Shown: in pieces, positions 16,352 through 23,669 of the stretch | Position numbering within the stretch: position 1 is the stretch's first letter | Layout of the letters: every line of letters begins with the position of its first letter | Notes under the pieces: model-generated | Database searches by the model: none | What the model was told of the DNA's origin: nothing | The model's input: the letters and a program-made list of their open reading frames with translations, nothing else | Origin: an uncultured archaeon | GTDB lineage: Archaea; Nanobdellota; Nanobdellia; Pacearchaeales; GW2011-AR1 | NCBI GenBank assembly: GCA_937982425.1 | Contig: CALJLT010000032.1 | Location: 1 to 64,000, forward strand | Reading direction: 5' to 3' | Length of the DNA stretch: 64,000 nucleotides | Made by a program: the position numbers and the translations under genes

Positions 16352-17491
16352 ATGGAAGAACACATAAATTTAATCACGCTAAGCACAAAGTCTTGGCATT
16401 ACAGAATGAACCAGTTTATTCTGGGAAATCTGGCTCCAGATCCAGAGACAATGCGGAATCTTTGTCCCTACTTCTGGTTAACTATCCTATCTGGACTCCT
16501 TTTCTTTACATGGGGGCCGGTGAAACTAATTCTTCTTCTTCTTTGGAACATTCTGAAGTTATTCGCAAAATTTTTCAATTACCTCCTCCTCCTTCAGGAA
16601 AAATACCTCATGGAACCAATGTATGAAAAATGGGACAGGCAGATGAGGGAAGAAAGAGAATTCTTTTGGAGAGAATTTGATGCTTGGTGTGAAAAAGGAG
16701 GACCTTGTCAAAAAGAGATTTTTGGAGGAAGGATAACTTTCGAGCAGGATTCAAAAATGTATTCTTGGCTTAAAAAAGAGGCAGAGAAAAAAGGAAAACA
16801 TTGGATAATTCTACGAAACGAACTGATTGAAAAAAGAAACAAGAGGCTCGAAGAAATATCGAAGAAAAATCCTCCCAAGCCCAGGAAACAATTTAGACCT
16901 ATCTTCGAAGAATTTGGAGAAAAGATATCCGCTGCACGCAATTCTGCAGCAGATAAGATTCGTCGACAGGCCAAGCTCATTAAATGGACCAAAAGAGTGA
17001 CGGGATTCATCGTTTCAACAATCCTTTTTGTTGGGCTCTATTTTGTGTTAACTTTTCTCACAAGAGGAATTACCTGGATAGTTTATATCTGGGATGGTCA
17101 AGAAATAATTCGTTTCTTAATCGTTTTTGGAGAAGTATTTGGCCTTATTGCGGCGTTTTTAACCGCGGGTTATCTAATTTTCCTACTTTTCAGAGGCATA
17201 TATTATTCTTTTAACCCAGAATCCTGGTATGGGAAATTGCTTAAGGGAATATTTATAACTCCCTTTTATTATCTTCTGGTCAAACTATTATGGGAATGGT
17301 TAATCTATGGGTTCTTTGTTAAGATTTTGGCCGTAAGTTTCTTCTGGAATATTCTTTGCGTGGGTCTTATCGCAAATGGATGCGAAATCTTTTGGAAGGG
17401 TTTCCTGGGATTTCTAGGAATATTCGGAGAATATTTTGGAAGTGCTTACACAGATTACTGCCCCGGAATAGAGTGGAAACAAGATAAATAA
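16352..17491 (+). CDS. Multi-pass membrane protein with soluble coiled middle, unknown
   Basis: A 379-residue protein. One or two membrane helices near residues 42-80 (YFWLTILSGLLFFTWG) precede a charged, helical soluble part (about 90-210, rich in Lys/Glu/Arg). At least four further membrane helices follow (about 215-365), and the C-terminus carries Cys-containing loops (GLIANGCEIFW, YTDYCPGIEW). The length, hydrophobic pattern and CPYFW segment recall unassigned membrane proteins of large bacteriophages, but this is an impression only. An RBS-like GGAGGA follows the stop and serves the next gene. Confidence 0.7.
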   Translation: MEEHINLITLSTKSWHYRMNQFILGNLAPDPETMRNLCPYFWLTILSGLLFFTWGPVKLILLLLWNILKLFAKFFNYLLLLQEKYLMEPMYEKWDRQMREEREFFWREFDAWCEKGGPCQKEIFGGRITFEQDSKMYSWLKKEAEKKGKHWIILRNELIEKRNKRLEEISKKNPPKPRKQFRPIFEEFGEKISAARNSAADKIRRQAKLIKWTKRVTGFIVSTILFVGLYFVLTFLTRGITWIVYIWDGQEIIRFLIVFGEVFGLIAAFLTAGYLIFLLFRGIYYSFNPESWYGKLLKGIFITPFYYLLVKLLWEWLIYGFFVKILAVSFFWNILCVGLIANGCEIFWKGFLGFLGIFGEYFGSAYTDYCPGIEWKQDK

Positions 17492-17503
17492 GGAGGAAGA
17501 AAA

Positions 17504-18094
17504 ATGGCAACATATCTAGTTTCCACCTTAATTGCAATCATCGTGATTGCGATGGTGTTCGGAAAAAGGGCATACCAGAAGAAGTTTACTATCATTCTTC
17601 TTGCTGCAGGCATAGCATTCGTTCCGATGGCAGTCTTAAATGCAGTTGGAGCAAAATCCGCAGAGCGAGAGACAGTTATTATGAGAACAAGAATTTTATC
17701 GCCTGTCGAGGGGGATTCAGTTCAGGTAAATGATAGTATGGTCCGTGTCACACCTCACTTTGCTCTATTGAGAGAGGATAGCAATATTCTAATTCGAACA
17801 AAAGGAGGCACTCTTTCTTTCTCTTATGAAGAGATAAATATCCATTTCTTTGAAAGAGATAGTAATTCCTTGAAGCTGGACTCCTCTTCAGAGGTAGACA
17901 GAAAAACTATTGTGACCGAGATTCATTCACCCCTTCCGTATTATGAAATAACAAAGGAAGAGGCAGTGAAAGCTCCAAACATTTGGTGTTCAACATTAGG
18001 AATGCCAAAGATCAATAAGAAATATAATCTGCATCTTCCAAAAGATTCAGTTCATTTTGCTATTGTCCAGAACATGAGGAGGAAAAAATCATGA
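17504..18094 (+). CDS. Membrane-anchored protein, unknown
   Basis: The product is 196 residues: two hydrophobic helices at about 4-20 and 28-47, then a soluble beta-rich part of about 140 residues that probably lies outside the cell. A strong GGAGGA lies 7 bp before the ATG. It overlaps the next gene by 4 bp. Not recognised. Confidence 0.7.
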   Translation: MATYLVSTLIAIIVIAMVFGKRAYQKKFTIILLAAGIAFVPMAVLNAVGAKSAERETVIMRTRILSPVEGDSVQVNDSMVRVTPHFALLREDSNILIRTKGGTLSFSYEEINIHFFERDSNSLKLDSSSEVDRKTIVTEIHSPLPYYEITKEEAVKAPNIWCSTLGMPKINKKYNLHLPKDSVHFAIVQNMRRKKS

Positions 18095-18342
18095 AGACAA
18101 GCCTGCTCAAAATTGTCCTTCAGAAAGAAAAGATTTTCTGGAGAAGAACCTGGAAAGGTTTGAAAGAGAAGAGAGCTAATTTTTTAACTTTCTTTCTCGT
18201 AATTTTCCTAACCGGAATCGCCCATTATGGATTTGCAGCAATGCACTTCTTGTTTGAAAGTTTTCTCTGGACCTTTAATCGCAAGAGGTTCAAGAGGAAT
18301 CTTATAATAATTCAATCTAAGATGCAGCCAACTCTTAATTGA
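18091..18342 (+). CDS. Small membrane protein, unknown
   Basis: An 83-residue basic protein with one clear membrane helix (FLTFFLVIFLTGIAHYGFA, about residues 32-50) and a second hydrophobic stretch. It is translationally coupled to the preceding gene (4-bp overlap, GGAGGA upstream). The stop lies within copy 3 of the double-hairpin repeat. Not recognised. Confidence 0.6.
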   Translation: MKTSLLKIVLQKEKIFWRRTWKGLKEKRANFLTFFLVIFLTGIAHYGFAAMHFLFESFLWTFNRKRFKRNLIIIQSKMQPTLN

Positions 18343-18393
18343 GAACGACAAGCGAAGTTGGTAAGAGCACTGCTGTGAGCGAGTGCTATTTTT
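18328..18393 (+). terminator. Double-hairpin intergenic repeat, copy 3
   Basis: Same layout as copy 2: CCAACT/AGTTGG first arm, then AGCACTGCT-GTG-AGC-G-AGTGCT (18366-18387) and a T run. It is followed 23 bp later by the AACAAAAAAACTTTTAACAC leader and an ATG. Confidence 0.87.
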
Positions 18394-18426
18394 TAATTTT
18401 ATGTTTAACAAAAAAACTTTTAACAC

Positions 18427-18567
18427 ATGAAAAAAATTCAAAAAAAAATTGAGGCCCTTCGCCAAAAATGTCTCGAAAAAAAAGAGGCAGCTCAATATAG
18501 GAGAGCAATACTTTCTCTTCAAAAAAGGAATGCCTGGGCCCGAAAAAAATGCTGTTTGGAAGATTAA
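18427..18567 (+). CDS. Small basic coiled-coil protein, unknown
   Basis: A 46-residue frame starts at the ATG directly after the repeated A-rich leader. The product is highly basic and helical (MKKIQKKIEALRQKCLEKKE, ending ARKKCCLED) with three cysteines. The leader and the position just after a terminator copy make it a likely real gene despite its size. Confidence 0.55.
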   Translation: MKKIQKKIEALRQKCLEKKEAAQYRRAILSLQKRNAWARKKCCLED

Positions 18568-18579
18568 TCGAAATTAATT

Positions 18580-18891
18580 ATGGAAAAGCAAAATTTTAGA
18601 ATTTTTTTACAGGAAAGGCATCCATCTTCTCCTTATCAAGAAGAAATGGCCTATCTCATATCAATCCTTTCTCAAGGAATTTTTCTCTCTAAAGAGGAAA
18701 TAAAGAAAAGTTTAACTTCTATCTTTGGAAAAACCACTCTTAAAAGGAACGGAAATCCAAACGAGGCAATAGAAGAAATAATTTTTCTTTTAGAGGAAAA
18801 ATTGCGAAGAGTTTCTTCCTTTTCGTCGGAAGACGGAAAAGTAATTTATTTCTTAACCCCTTTAAACAAATCAGCTATTACAATCAACTAA
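18580..18891 (+). CDS. Unknown soluble protein
   Basis: A 103-residue protein with no signal or membrane segment. It is predicted helical in the first two thirds (EEMAYLISILSQGIFLSKEE, then EAIEEIIFLLEEKLRRVSSF) with a short beta end. It could be a small winged-helix-like protein, but no family is recognised. It belongs to a run of short genes (18427-19489) of phage- or plasmid-like density. Confidence 0.6.
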   Translation: MEKQNFRIFLQERHPSSPYQEEMAYLISILSQGIFLSKEEIKKSLTSIFGKTTLKRNGNPNEAIEEIIFLLEEKLRRVSSFSSEDGKVIYFLTPLNKSAITIN

Positions 18892-18902
18892 AAATTAAAA
18901 TC

Positions 18903-19163
18903 ATGGGAAAGAAAAATGAATTCGTCCTCCTAAAAAGAGAGGGATCTTTTCAGCTCCACCCCGAGTCGTCCTCTTTGAGCATAGTTCCTTTTGAAGAAAG
19001 AGGAAATTTCATTAAGAGAGTGAGCTCAAAGAGCTCTCTTGTGAAAGAACTCTCCAAGATATTTCCGGCCGACTCTTTCTCCCTGGAGTTTGACAAAAAG
19101 GCTTCACGCCGGAAAGAAGGCCAACACATCTTTAACTTCAAACTGGAAAGGAGGGCAGAATGA
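18903..19163 (+). CDS. Unknown small protein
   Basis: This 86-residue charged protein has no recognised domain. It overlaps the next start by 4 bp (ATGA) with GGAGGG upstream, so the pair is coupled. The codon style matches the rest of the bacterial-type block. Confidence 0.6.
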   Translation: MGKKNEFVLLKREGSFQLHPESSSLSIVPFEERGNFIKRVSSKSSLVKELSKIFPADSFSLEFDKKASRRKEGQHIFNFKLERRAE

Positions 19164-19489
19164 ATATTTTAAAAGAGTGTGTTAGGATTGGAGATCCAAT
19201 GAAGTATTCAATTCGGAAAATAAGGTTTGTTTTTGAGAACCAAGGATCAAAAACATACTATGAAGTTTCCGACCCGGACGGACTAAAAGTCCTAGTTCGG
19301 TCTGGAAGAAAGGCAAATTCCAGAACAGATTGGTACGACGACAGGATAAAATTCTGCAAATGTGGCAGAATTATTCTTTATCGTGCGGATCATAAGATGG
19401 TTTTAGATTCAGAACTTTCTCCTCTTTCGGGCTGGATATCCAGAATGAAAGAAGAGGATGAAAAGAACAGGGTGAATTTATGTGATTGA
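19160..19489 (+). CDS. Unknown protein with CKCGR motif
   Basis: The predicted protein is 109 residues and mostly beta in character (IRKIRFVFENQGSKTYYEVS), with a short cysteine pair in FCKCGRIILYRAD that might bind metal. No family recognised. It ends 4 bp before the tRNA-like RNA at 19493. Confidence 0.6.
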   Translation: MNILKECVRIGDPMKYSIRKIRFVFENQGSKTYYEVSDPDGLKVLVRSGRKANSRTDWYDDRIKFCKCGRIILYRADHKMVLDSELSPLSGWISRMKEEDEKNRVNLCD

Positions 19490-19492
19490 AAT

Positions 19493-19612
19493 GGTTGGCG
19501 TATTTTAAGTAGAAGTTTTCTTCTCTCTTCCTCCCTAGCGTTTTTCTTTTTACGGCAGAGATCCCACGCACGGAGAGAAGAAAAGGTACGAGTTCGAATC
19601 TCGTCGCCAACC
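19493..19612 (+). ncRNA. tRNA-like RNA lacking a D-arm
   Basis: GGTTGGCG at 19493-19500 pairs with CGCCAACC at 19605-19612 to form an acceptor-like stem. The canonical T-arm ACGAG-TTCGAAT-CTCGT (19588-19604) lies next to the 3' strand. Instead of D-arm and anticodon arm there is a 15-nt linker, then a perfect 12-bp helix, TTTTCTTCTCTC (19516-19527) with GAGAGAAGAAAA (19573-19584), closing a 45-nt loop. The topology resembles the tRNA-like domain of tmRNA, but no tag-coding region is present. It might instead be a disrupted tRNA. Its role is unknown. Confidence 0.6.
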
Positions 19613-19617
19613 TCTTT

Positions 19618-19668
19618 ACTCTTAATTGAGAAGAAATTGTGAGCGTTGAATCCAATCGCTATAAAAAA
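19618..19668 (+). terminator. Variant intergenic hairpin repeat, copy 5
   Basis: It begins with the shared ACTCTTAATTGAGAA, then diverges. AGCGTTG pairs with CAATCGCT with a one-base bulge (19642-19660), and A-rich bases follow. The sequence differs from the other copies but a bulged hairpin is kept at the same place, right after the tRNA-like RNA. Confidence 0.6.
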
Positions 19669-19753
19669 ATAGGGAACCACTGTGACGGAATTTAGTAAGT
19701 TAAGTCTATGTTGCAGAAGAGTTTTAATCCTTTTCACAAAAAACTTTTAACAC

Positions 19754-21235
19754 ATGAAAACAAAACTTTTTTTGCTTGTTCCATTCCTTTTGCTTTTTGG
19801 ATGCAAAAAGGAAGATACTCCACTTTCAGAACTTTTTGAAGTTTCAATTGAAGTGGAGAACAGAACTAATAACCTTTCTCAGAAATCTGGCCCAATCACA
19901 AAGATCGATACTGTCATCTGCTCTGGTTTGAGAGCGGATTATGTCCGGTTGAGAATAAACCAGGGGAATTTTCAGGAGATTCCGATTTTTAATGTAGGGG
20001 GGAACAAATACACATCCTCAATAAAATTACCTGCCGGAACACACCTCATAAGTGAATTCCTTGTGTATAACAACAACAACACACCAAATAATTTGGGTGA
20101 TGATGTTTTAATATTTGCTACACCTCATATTGGAAGCGCGTTTGCCGGCTACGTCACGACACCTTTGGAAAAAACTTTTCAAGTATCCACAGACAAAAAA
20201 AATGAACTCAAAATGGATGTTGCTTGTTATGATCCTGCAACCCACGCAAATTTCGGGTTTGTGTACTTCCAGTTAAACCAGGTGGTTATCCGCGAGCAGT
20301 GGTTTTTCGGAAATTTCTGTATCAGAAATAAGTCGGAATACGTGGGGTCTTTATATTCTCAGCAAGCAAATTGGAGTCTTTCCCCCGGACCGTATATCGA
20401 TGTACCGGCGATATTTAAAGTCGAGGTGTGGAGAAACGGAGTATTGCAGAACACTTTTCTGAATTCCGTCCAGGGAGAAAAGCTAGCAGTGAATTATGGA
20501 GATTATCTAGATGAAAATGAGGAATTTATCTTTAAACTCTTCATCTATGTGAAGACAGGAACAACGTTCGGATATGTCCTATTCAAAGAATTTTCCTTTA
20601 ACGATGTATCCAACATTCCTCAAGGAAACGACGGAGTAGTTGATTTTGTTTTAGGAGGATGCTATGATCCTGCCACTCCGCCGGACGTAATAATCCCGGA
20701 GTATATGAATTTGCCCTCCACGTGCACATACACCATTACTGCTCAACCATCCACAATGGGGGGGTATGTGGATGCAACATTGAGCAATATACCGACGGGA
20801 TATATTTTGCAAAATGGAGTATATCCTTCCAATTGCGCCGATCACTCCACTTTAATTTACATAGGAGTGGCGTATAACATGGATGTGTACTCATCGCTGT
20901 ATCAAGACAAGTTGCCGCTGTTCGCTCGGGGGGAAGAAAGGTGGAAGAAAATAAATTGGCTTTATAATCACCTGGATTATTTTGGGTCGTACTCCTGGTG
21001 GGATTTGCAACAAGCCCTATGGCTTTTTGATGTACCCCAATGGAATGGACTGCCCTTAGGCGGTGTTCCGGCCCTGACTACAAAGGCCCAAGAGATGTAT
21101 GCTGCAGCAAATCTGTACGGAGGGAATTATGTTGCCCTTCCGGGAAGCTATGTGGCAGTCATCTTTGTTCCGGCTGGAACTCCTATAACGGCTACATCTG
21201 GATCAATACAAACAATGTTTATCCAGATAGAATAA
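19754..21235 (+). CDS. Large bacterial-type lipoprotein, unknown
   Basis: A 493-residue protein with signal peptide and lipobox LFGC (Cys17) followed by KKEDTP, a style common in Bacteroidota lipoproteins. The body is beta-rich with repeated Gly/Pro/Tyr segments and pairs of ACYDPAT/GCYDPAT words near residues 156 and 302 that hint at internal duplication. The C-terminal part (about 380-440) is Trp-rich (SYSWWDLQQALWLF). No catalytic motif recognised; it is probably a surface or secreted binding protein. The leader AAAAAACTTTTAACAC precedes ATG. Confidence 0.72.
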   Translation: MKTKLFLLVPFLLLFGCKKEDTPLSELFEVSIEVENRTNNLSQKSGPITKIDTVICSGLRADYVRLRINQGNFQEIPIFNVGGNKYTSSIKLPAGTHLISEFLVYNNNNTPNNLGDDVLIFATPHIGSAFAGYVTTPLEKTFQVSTDKKNELKMDVACYDPATHANFGFVYFQLNQVVIREQWFFGNFCIRNKSEYVGSLYSQQANWSLSPGPYIDVPAIFKVEVWRNGVLQNTFLNSVQGEKLAVNYGDYLDENEEFIFKLFIYVKTGTTFGYVLFKEFSFNDVSNIPQGNDGVVDFVLGGCYDPATPPDVIIPEYMNLPSTCTYTITAQPSTMGGYVDATLSNIPTGYILQNGVYPSNCADHSTLIYIGVAYNMDVYSSLYQDKLPLFARGEERWKKINWLYNHLDYFGSYSWWDLQQALWLFDVPQWNGLPLGGVPALTTKAQEMYAAANLYGGNYVALPGSYVAVIFVPAGTPITATSGSIQTMFIQIE

Positions 21236-21242
21236 AGAATTT

Positions 21243-21310
21243 CCAAACTCTTAATTGAGAACGACAAGCGAAGTTGGTAAGAGCACTGCTATGATGCGAG
21301 TGCTATTTAT
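21243..21310 (+). terminator. Double-hairpin intergenic repeat, copy 4
   Basis: Same body as copies 2 and 3 but with a changed apical loop (GCTATGATGC in place of GCTGTGAGC) and one extra A in the first arm. Both outer stems, including AGCACT/AGTGCT (21282-21304), are kept. This loop variation with a conserved stem supports a functional RNA or DNA hairpin. Confidence 0.85.
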
Positions 21311-21346
21311 TTTTTAATGTCAAACAAAAAAACAAAAATCACAACT

Positions 21347-21703
21347 ATGAAAAAAGAACTTGCTTTATTATTTATTTTTGGCATACTTTTTGCCTTAAAT
21401 GTTTTTGGGGGAACAGAAGATCTCTCAAAGGATCCTAATGTCTGGCCATACATTCTTACAGGAATATCTCTTGCAGGAATAATTGCCTTCATCCTAAAAA
21501 GAGATTATCCTCTTGGAACGGAAGGATTCCTGATAGCCTTTTTTTGGTATATTTGGATAAGCATGGCCGCAATCTGTATGGTAGTTTTCATATTATTGGG
21601 ACTAAAAGAAGGAATCATTTTCAGAAGCATCCTAGTTTCCTTTTTAGCACTTATTCTTGGAATAGTTCTCGGACAATTCTGGGGAAAGAAAACCTTTAAC
21701 TAA
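21347..21703 (+). CDS. Membrane protein, unknown
   Basis: The chosen ATG at 21347 directly follows a leader like those of the other genes (AACAAAAAAACAAAAATCAC); an upstream in-frame ATG at 21317 lies inside that leader. The product is 118 residues with about four hydrophobic helices and begins MKKELALLFIFGILFALN. No family recognised. Confidence 0.65.
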   Translation: MKKELALLFIFGILFALNVFGGTEDLSKDPNVWPYILTGISLAGIIAFILKRDYPLGTEGFLIAFFWYIWISMAAICMVVFILLGLKEGIIFRSILVSFLALILGIVLGQFWGKKTFN

Positions 21704-21717
21704 AAAAAACAAAAACA

Positions 21718-21891
21718 ATGAGCACACTAACCTTTTTCCTAATTCTCATTGCCATTTTGATTTTCCTTTATTGGGTGATCAAGGTAGTAAAATGGGAAGG
21801 ATTCTTTCTAGCAGTAGGAGGAATCGTGTCTTTTTTTCTAATCATAGGAATTGGGATCAAATCTCTTTTCCAAAAAAGAAGAAAGGAGTAA
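21718..21891 (+). CDS. Small two-helix membrane protein
   Basis: A 57-residue frame preceded by AAAAAAACAAAAACA. The product starts MSTLTFFLILIAILIFLYWV, has two membrane helices and a basic tail (SLFQKRRKE). Its stop is 9 bp before the stem of an intrinsic terminator. Same strand and style as the rest of the block. Confidence 0.6.
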   Translation: MSTLTFFLILIAILIFLYWVIKVVKWEGFFLAVGGIVSFFLIIGIGIKSLFQKRRKE

Positions 21892-21899
21892 AAATTACG

Positions 21900-21944
21900 A
21901 AAATATCTTCCTATCCCTAAAAAGATTTGAAGATATTTTTTTTC
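21900..21944 (+). terminator. Strong intrinsic terminator
   Basis: AAAATATCTTC (21900-21910) and GAAGATATTTT (21929-21939) form a perfect 11-bp stem, followed by TTTT. This bacterial-type terminator is the last feature of the foreign block. Archaeal rpoD ends 52 bp further on, so the right boundary lies between about 21945 and 21995. Confidence 0.85.
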
Positions 21945-21995
21945 AAAAAGAACTGCAAAAAAACAACCATACTCTTAAAAGAAAAAAAAAAAGAA

Positions 21996-22706
21996 TTATT
22001 TTAATTTTATTTTCTTCAAATTTTTTTCTAAAACTTCAACAGATTTTTTAAAAATTTCTTCTGCTTTCATTTGACCAAAAGATTCAATAACAAAAATCAT
22101 TTCTCCATTTTCTTTAGCTGAAAATTCTTTTTTATTTTTAGTGCTAATTCCCTCACAAAAATCTACAATAGATCTCTCTCCTTTATCATAAACCAAAATC
22201 TTTTCACCTTTTTTCTTAATTTCAATATCTGGAAAAACTCTTCGCAATTCTTCTTCAAAGATTTTATCCATGCTTAATTCTAAAGATTCTCTATAACTTA
22301 TAAAACCAGGACTGAATTTAGAGTGTTCTTTTCCTGTTCCAATTTTAGTTTTACACTTTAATTTTATTTCTTGATTTTCTTCAAGAAGAGTTATGGGTAT
22401 TTTATCGAATACAACTTCAACATCTCCCTTTAAATCCCCAGAATAAACAAATCCTTTTTTATTGGAGCTTAATTTTAAATTAAAACTTTCTCCTTCTTTG
22501 TAGCTCTTATCCATTTTGAGAGGAATCAAGCCAATCCTATGAGCAATAGTTTCATCGTATAAAGCAGAATCATTTTTTGAAATTTCTAATTCATCAATAG
22601 CAATTGTAGAGATTTCCGAAACACTTCTTCTAATTGCATTAGCCAATTCAATTCCCACATTTGCAGAAAAAACTAATTTTTCATCTGTTTTTTTTATAAT
22701 TTCCAT
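21996..22706 (-). CDS. rpoD: DNA-directed RNA polymerase subunit D
   Basis: A 236-residue archaeal RpoD (Rpb3/alpha-like), which dimerises with RpoL to start polymerase assembly. Visible are the ELANAIRRSVSEISTIAIDE dimer-domain segment, HRIGLIPLKMD, and the C-terminal dimerisation helix. Only two cysteines are present (LKCKT and DFCEG), so the 3Fe-4S/4Fe-4S cluster found in some archaeal RpoD proteins is absent. It ends the rps13-rps4-rps11-rpoD run. rpl18e, normally next, is 11 kb away. Confidence 0.96.
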   Translation of the reverse strand: MEIIKKTDEKLVFSANVGIELANAIRRSVSEISTIAIDELEISKNDSALYDETIAHRIGLIPLKMDKSYKEGESFNLKLSSNKKGFVYSGDLKGDVEVVFDKIPITLLEENQEIKLKCKTKIGTGKEHSKFSPGFISYRESLELSMDKIFEEELRRVFPDIEIKKKGEKILVYDKGERSIVDFCEGISTKNKKEFSAKENGEMIFVIESFGQMKAEEIFKKSVEVLEKNLKKIKLK

Positions 22707-22737
22707 TTTACTTTTTGTTTTTTTAGTTATTTAAGGC

Positions 22738-23202
22738 TTATGGCCTTCTACCTCTACGCCCCCCTTTCTTTTTTGGTCCTCCTCGAGGTATCCTAGTTGT
22801 ATCAAGTATGTTTAAAATTTTAAATCCTTCCCTAGTAAGACTTTTAACTATTGTATTTGCTCCTGGTCCAGGGCCCGGATTTCTAGTCTTAGCTCTAATT
22901 CGAATATAAAAAGCCTTAATTCCCAAATCCTTAACTTCTTCCGAAATTCTTTTAGAGATAAACATAGCAACAGTAGGATTTGCTTTTAATCGACTATGTT
23001 TTGTAACCATCCCTCCAGAAACTTTAGTTATGGTTTTTCCAGCCATATCTGTAACATGCGCAATTGTATTATTGAATGAAGTATAAATATTAATTATTGC
23101 TTCAGATTCTTTGCTAGCAACAGGTTTTTTAGAAACATTTTTTATTTCTTCTGTGCTTTCTTCAACAATTTCTTCAACAATTTCCTCACTCTTCTTTGGC
23201 AT
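22738..23202 (-). CDS. rps11: 30S ribosomal protein S11
   Basis: This 154-residue uS11 has the usual IINIYTSFNNTIAHVTDMAG opening and the basic C-terminus RIPRGGPKKKGGRRGRRP. The Glu-rich N-terminal extension (VEEIVEESTEEI) of about 30 residues is longer than usual. It overlaps rps4 by 17 bp. Confidence 0.97.
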   Translation of the reverse strand: MPKKSEEIVEEIVEESTEEIKNVSKKPVASKESEAIINIYTSFNNTIAHVTDMAGKTITKVSGGMVTKHSRLKANPTVAMFISKRISEEVKDLGIKAFYIRIRAKTRNPGPGPGANTIVKSLTREGFKILNILDTTRIPRGGPKKKGGRRGRRP

Positions 23203-23668
23203 GTTCTTTCACTCCTTTTTTATTTTGTTTTTTTATTGAAATACTATCTTCAAATTCAACAGGCACGATGTAAGAGGGGACGCTAACTGTTTTTCCATTA
23301 ACTAAAATTTTTTTATGCACAATCATTTGTCTAGCTGTTTTAACAGTAGGAGCTAATTTTTTTTCATAAACTATTGTTTGTAATCTTCTATTCAAATAAT
23401 CTGTTTTATCCAAACTTAACGCTTCTGCAATTGAATTGACCTTAAGCCCAATTTTTTGAAGTTGAATAAAAAGTGCTTTTTGATCCTCGGAACTTGCTTT
23501 AATTAATTTTTTAGCCTTTCTTCTTATAAATCTAACTTTAGCATCAGATTTCCAAATTTCTTTTTTATTTTTTAGTCCGTATTTCTTTTTAATTTCAGCT
23601 TCTTCTTCGATTCTAGCTTTATCAAATGGTCTTTTTGGTCTTGAATATTGTTTGTGTTTTCTTTTCAT
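23186..23668 (-). CDS. rps4: 30S ribosomal protein S4
   Basis: A 160-residue archaeal uS4 with an S4 RNA-binding domain (RRLQTIVYEKKLAPTVKTAR, then QMIVHKKILVNGKTVSVPSY). It is shorter than many homologues at the N-terminus. It lies 1 bp after rps13 on the minus strand. Confidence 0.96.
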   Translation of the reverse strand: MKRKHKQYSRPKRPFDKARIEEEAEIKKKYGLKNKKEIWKSDAKVRFIRRKAKKLIKASSEDQKALFIQLQKIGLKVNSIAEALSLDKTDYLNRRLQTIVYEKKLAPTVKTARQMIVHKKILVNGKTVSVPSYIVPVEFEDSISIKKQNKKGVKEHAKEE

Positions 23669-23669
23669 T

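Noticed and set aside
19493-19612. tmRNA (ssrA)
   Set aside because: The topology is similar, but there is no tag-coding frame and the loop is far too short.
14831-21310. Integron-like attC cassette array
   Set aside because: Genes alternate with structured repeats, but the attC core sites (RYYYAAC/GTTRRRY) are not present and there is no integron integrase.
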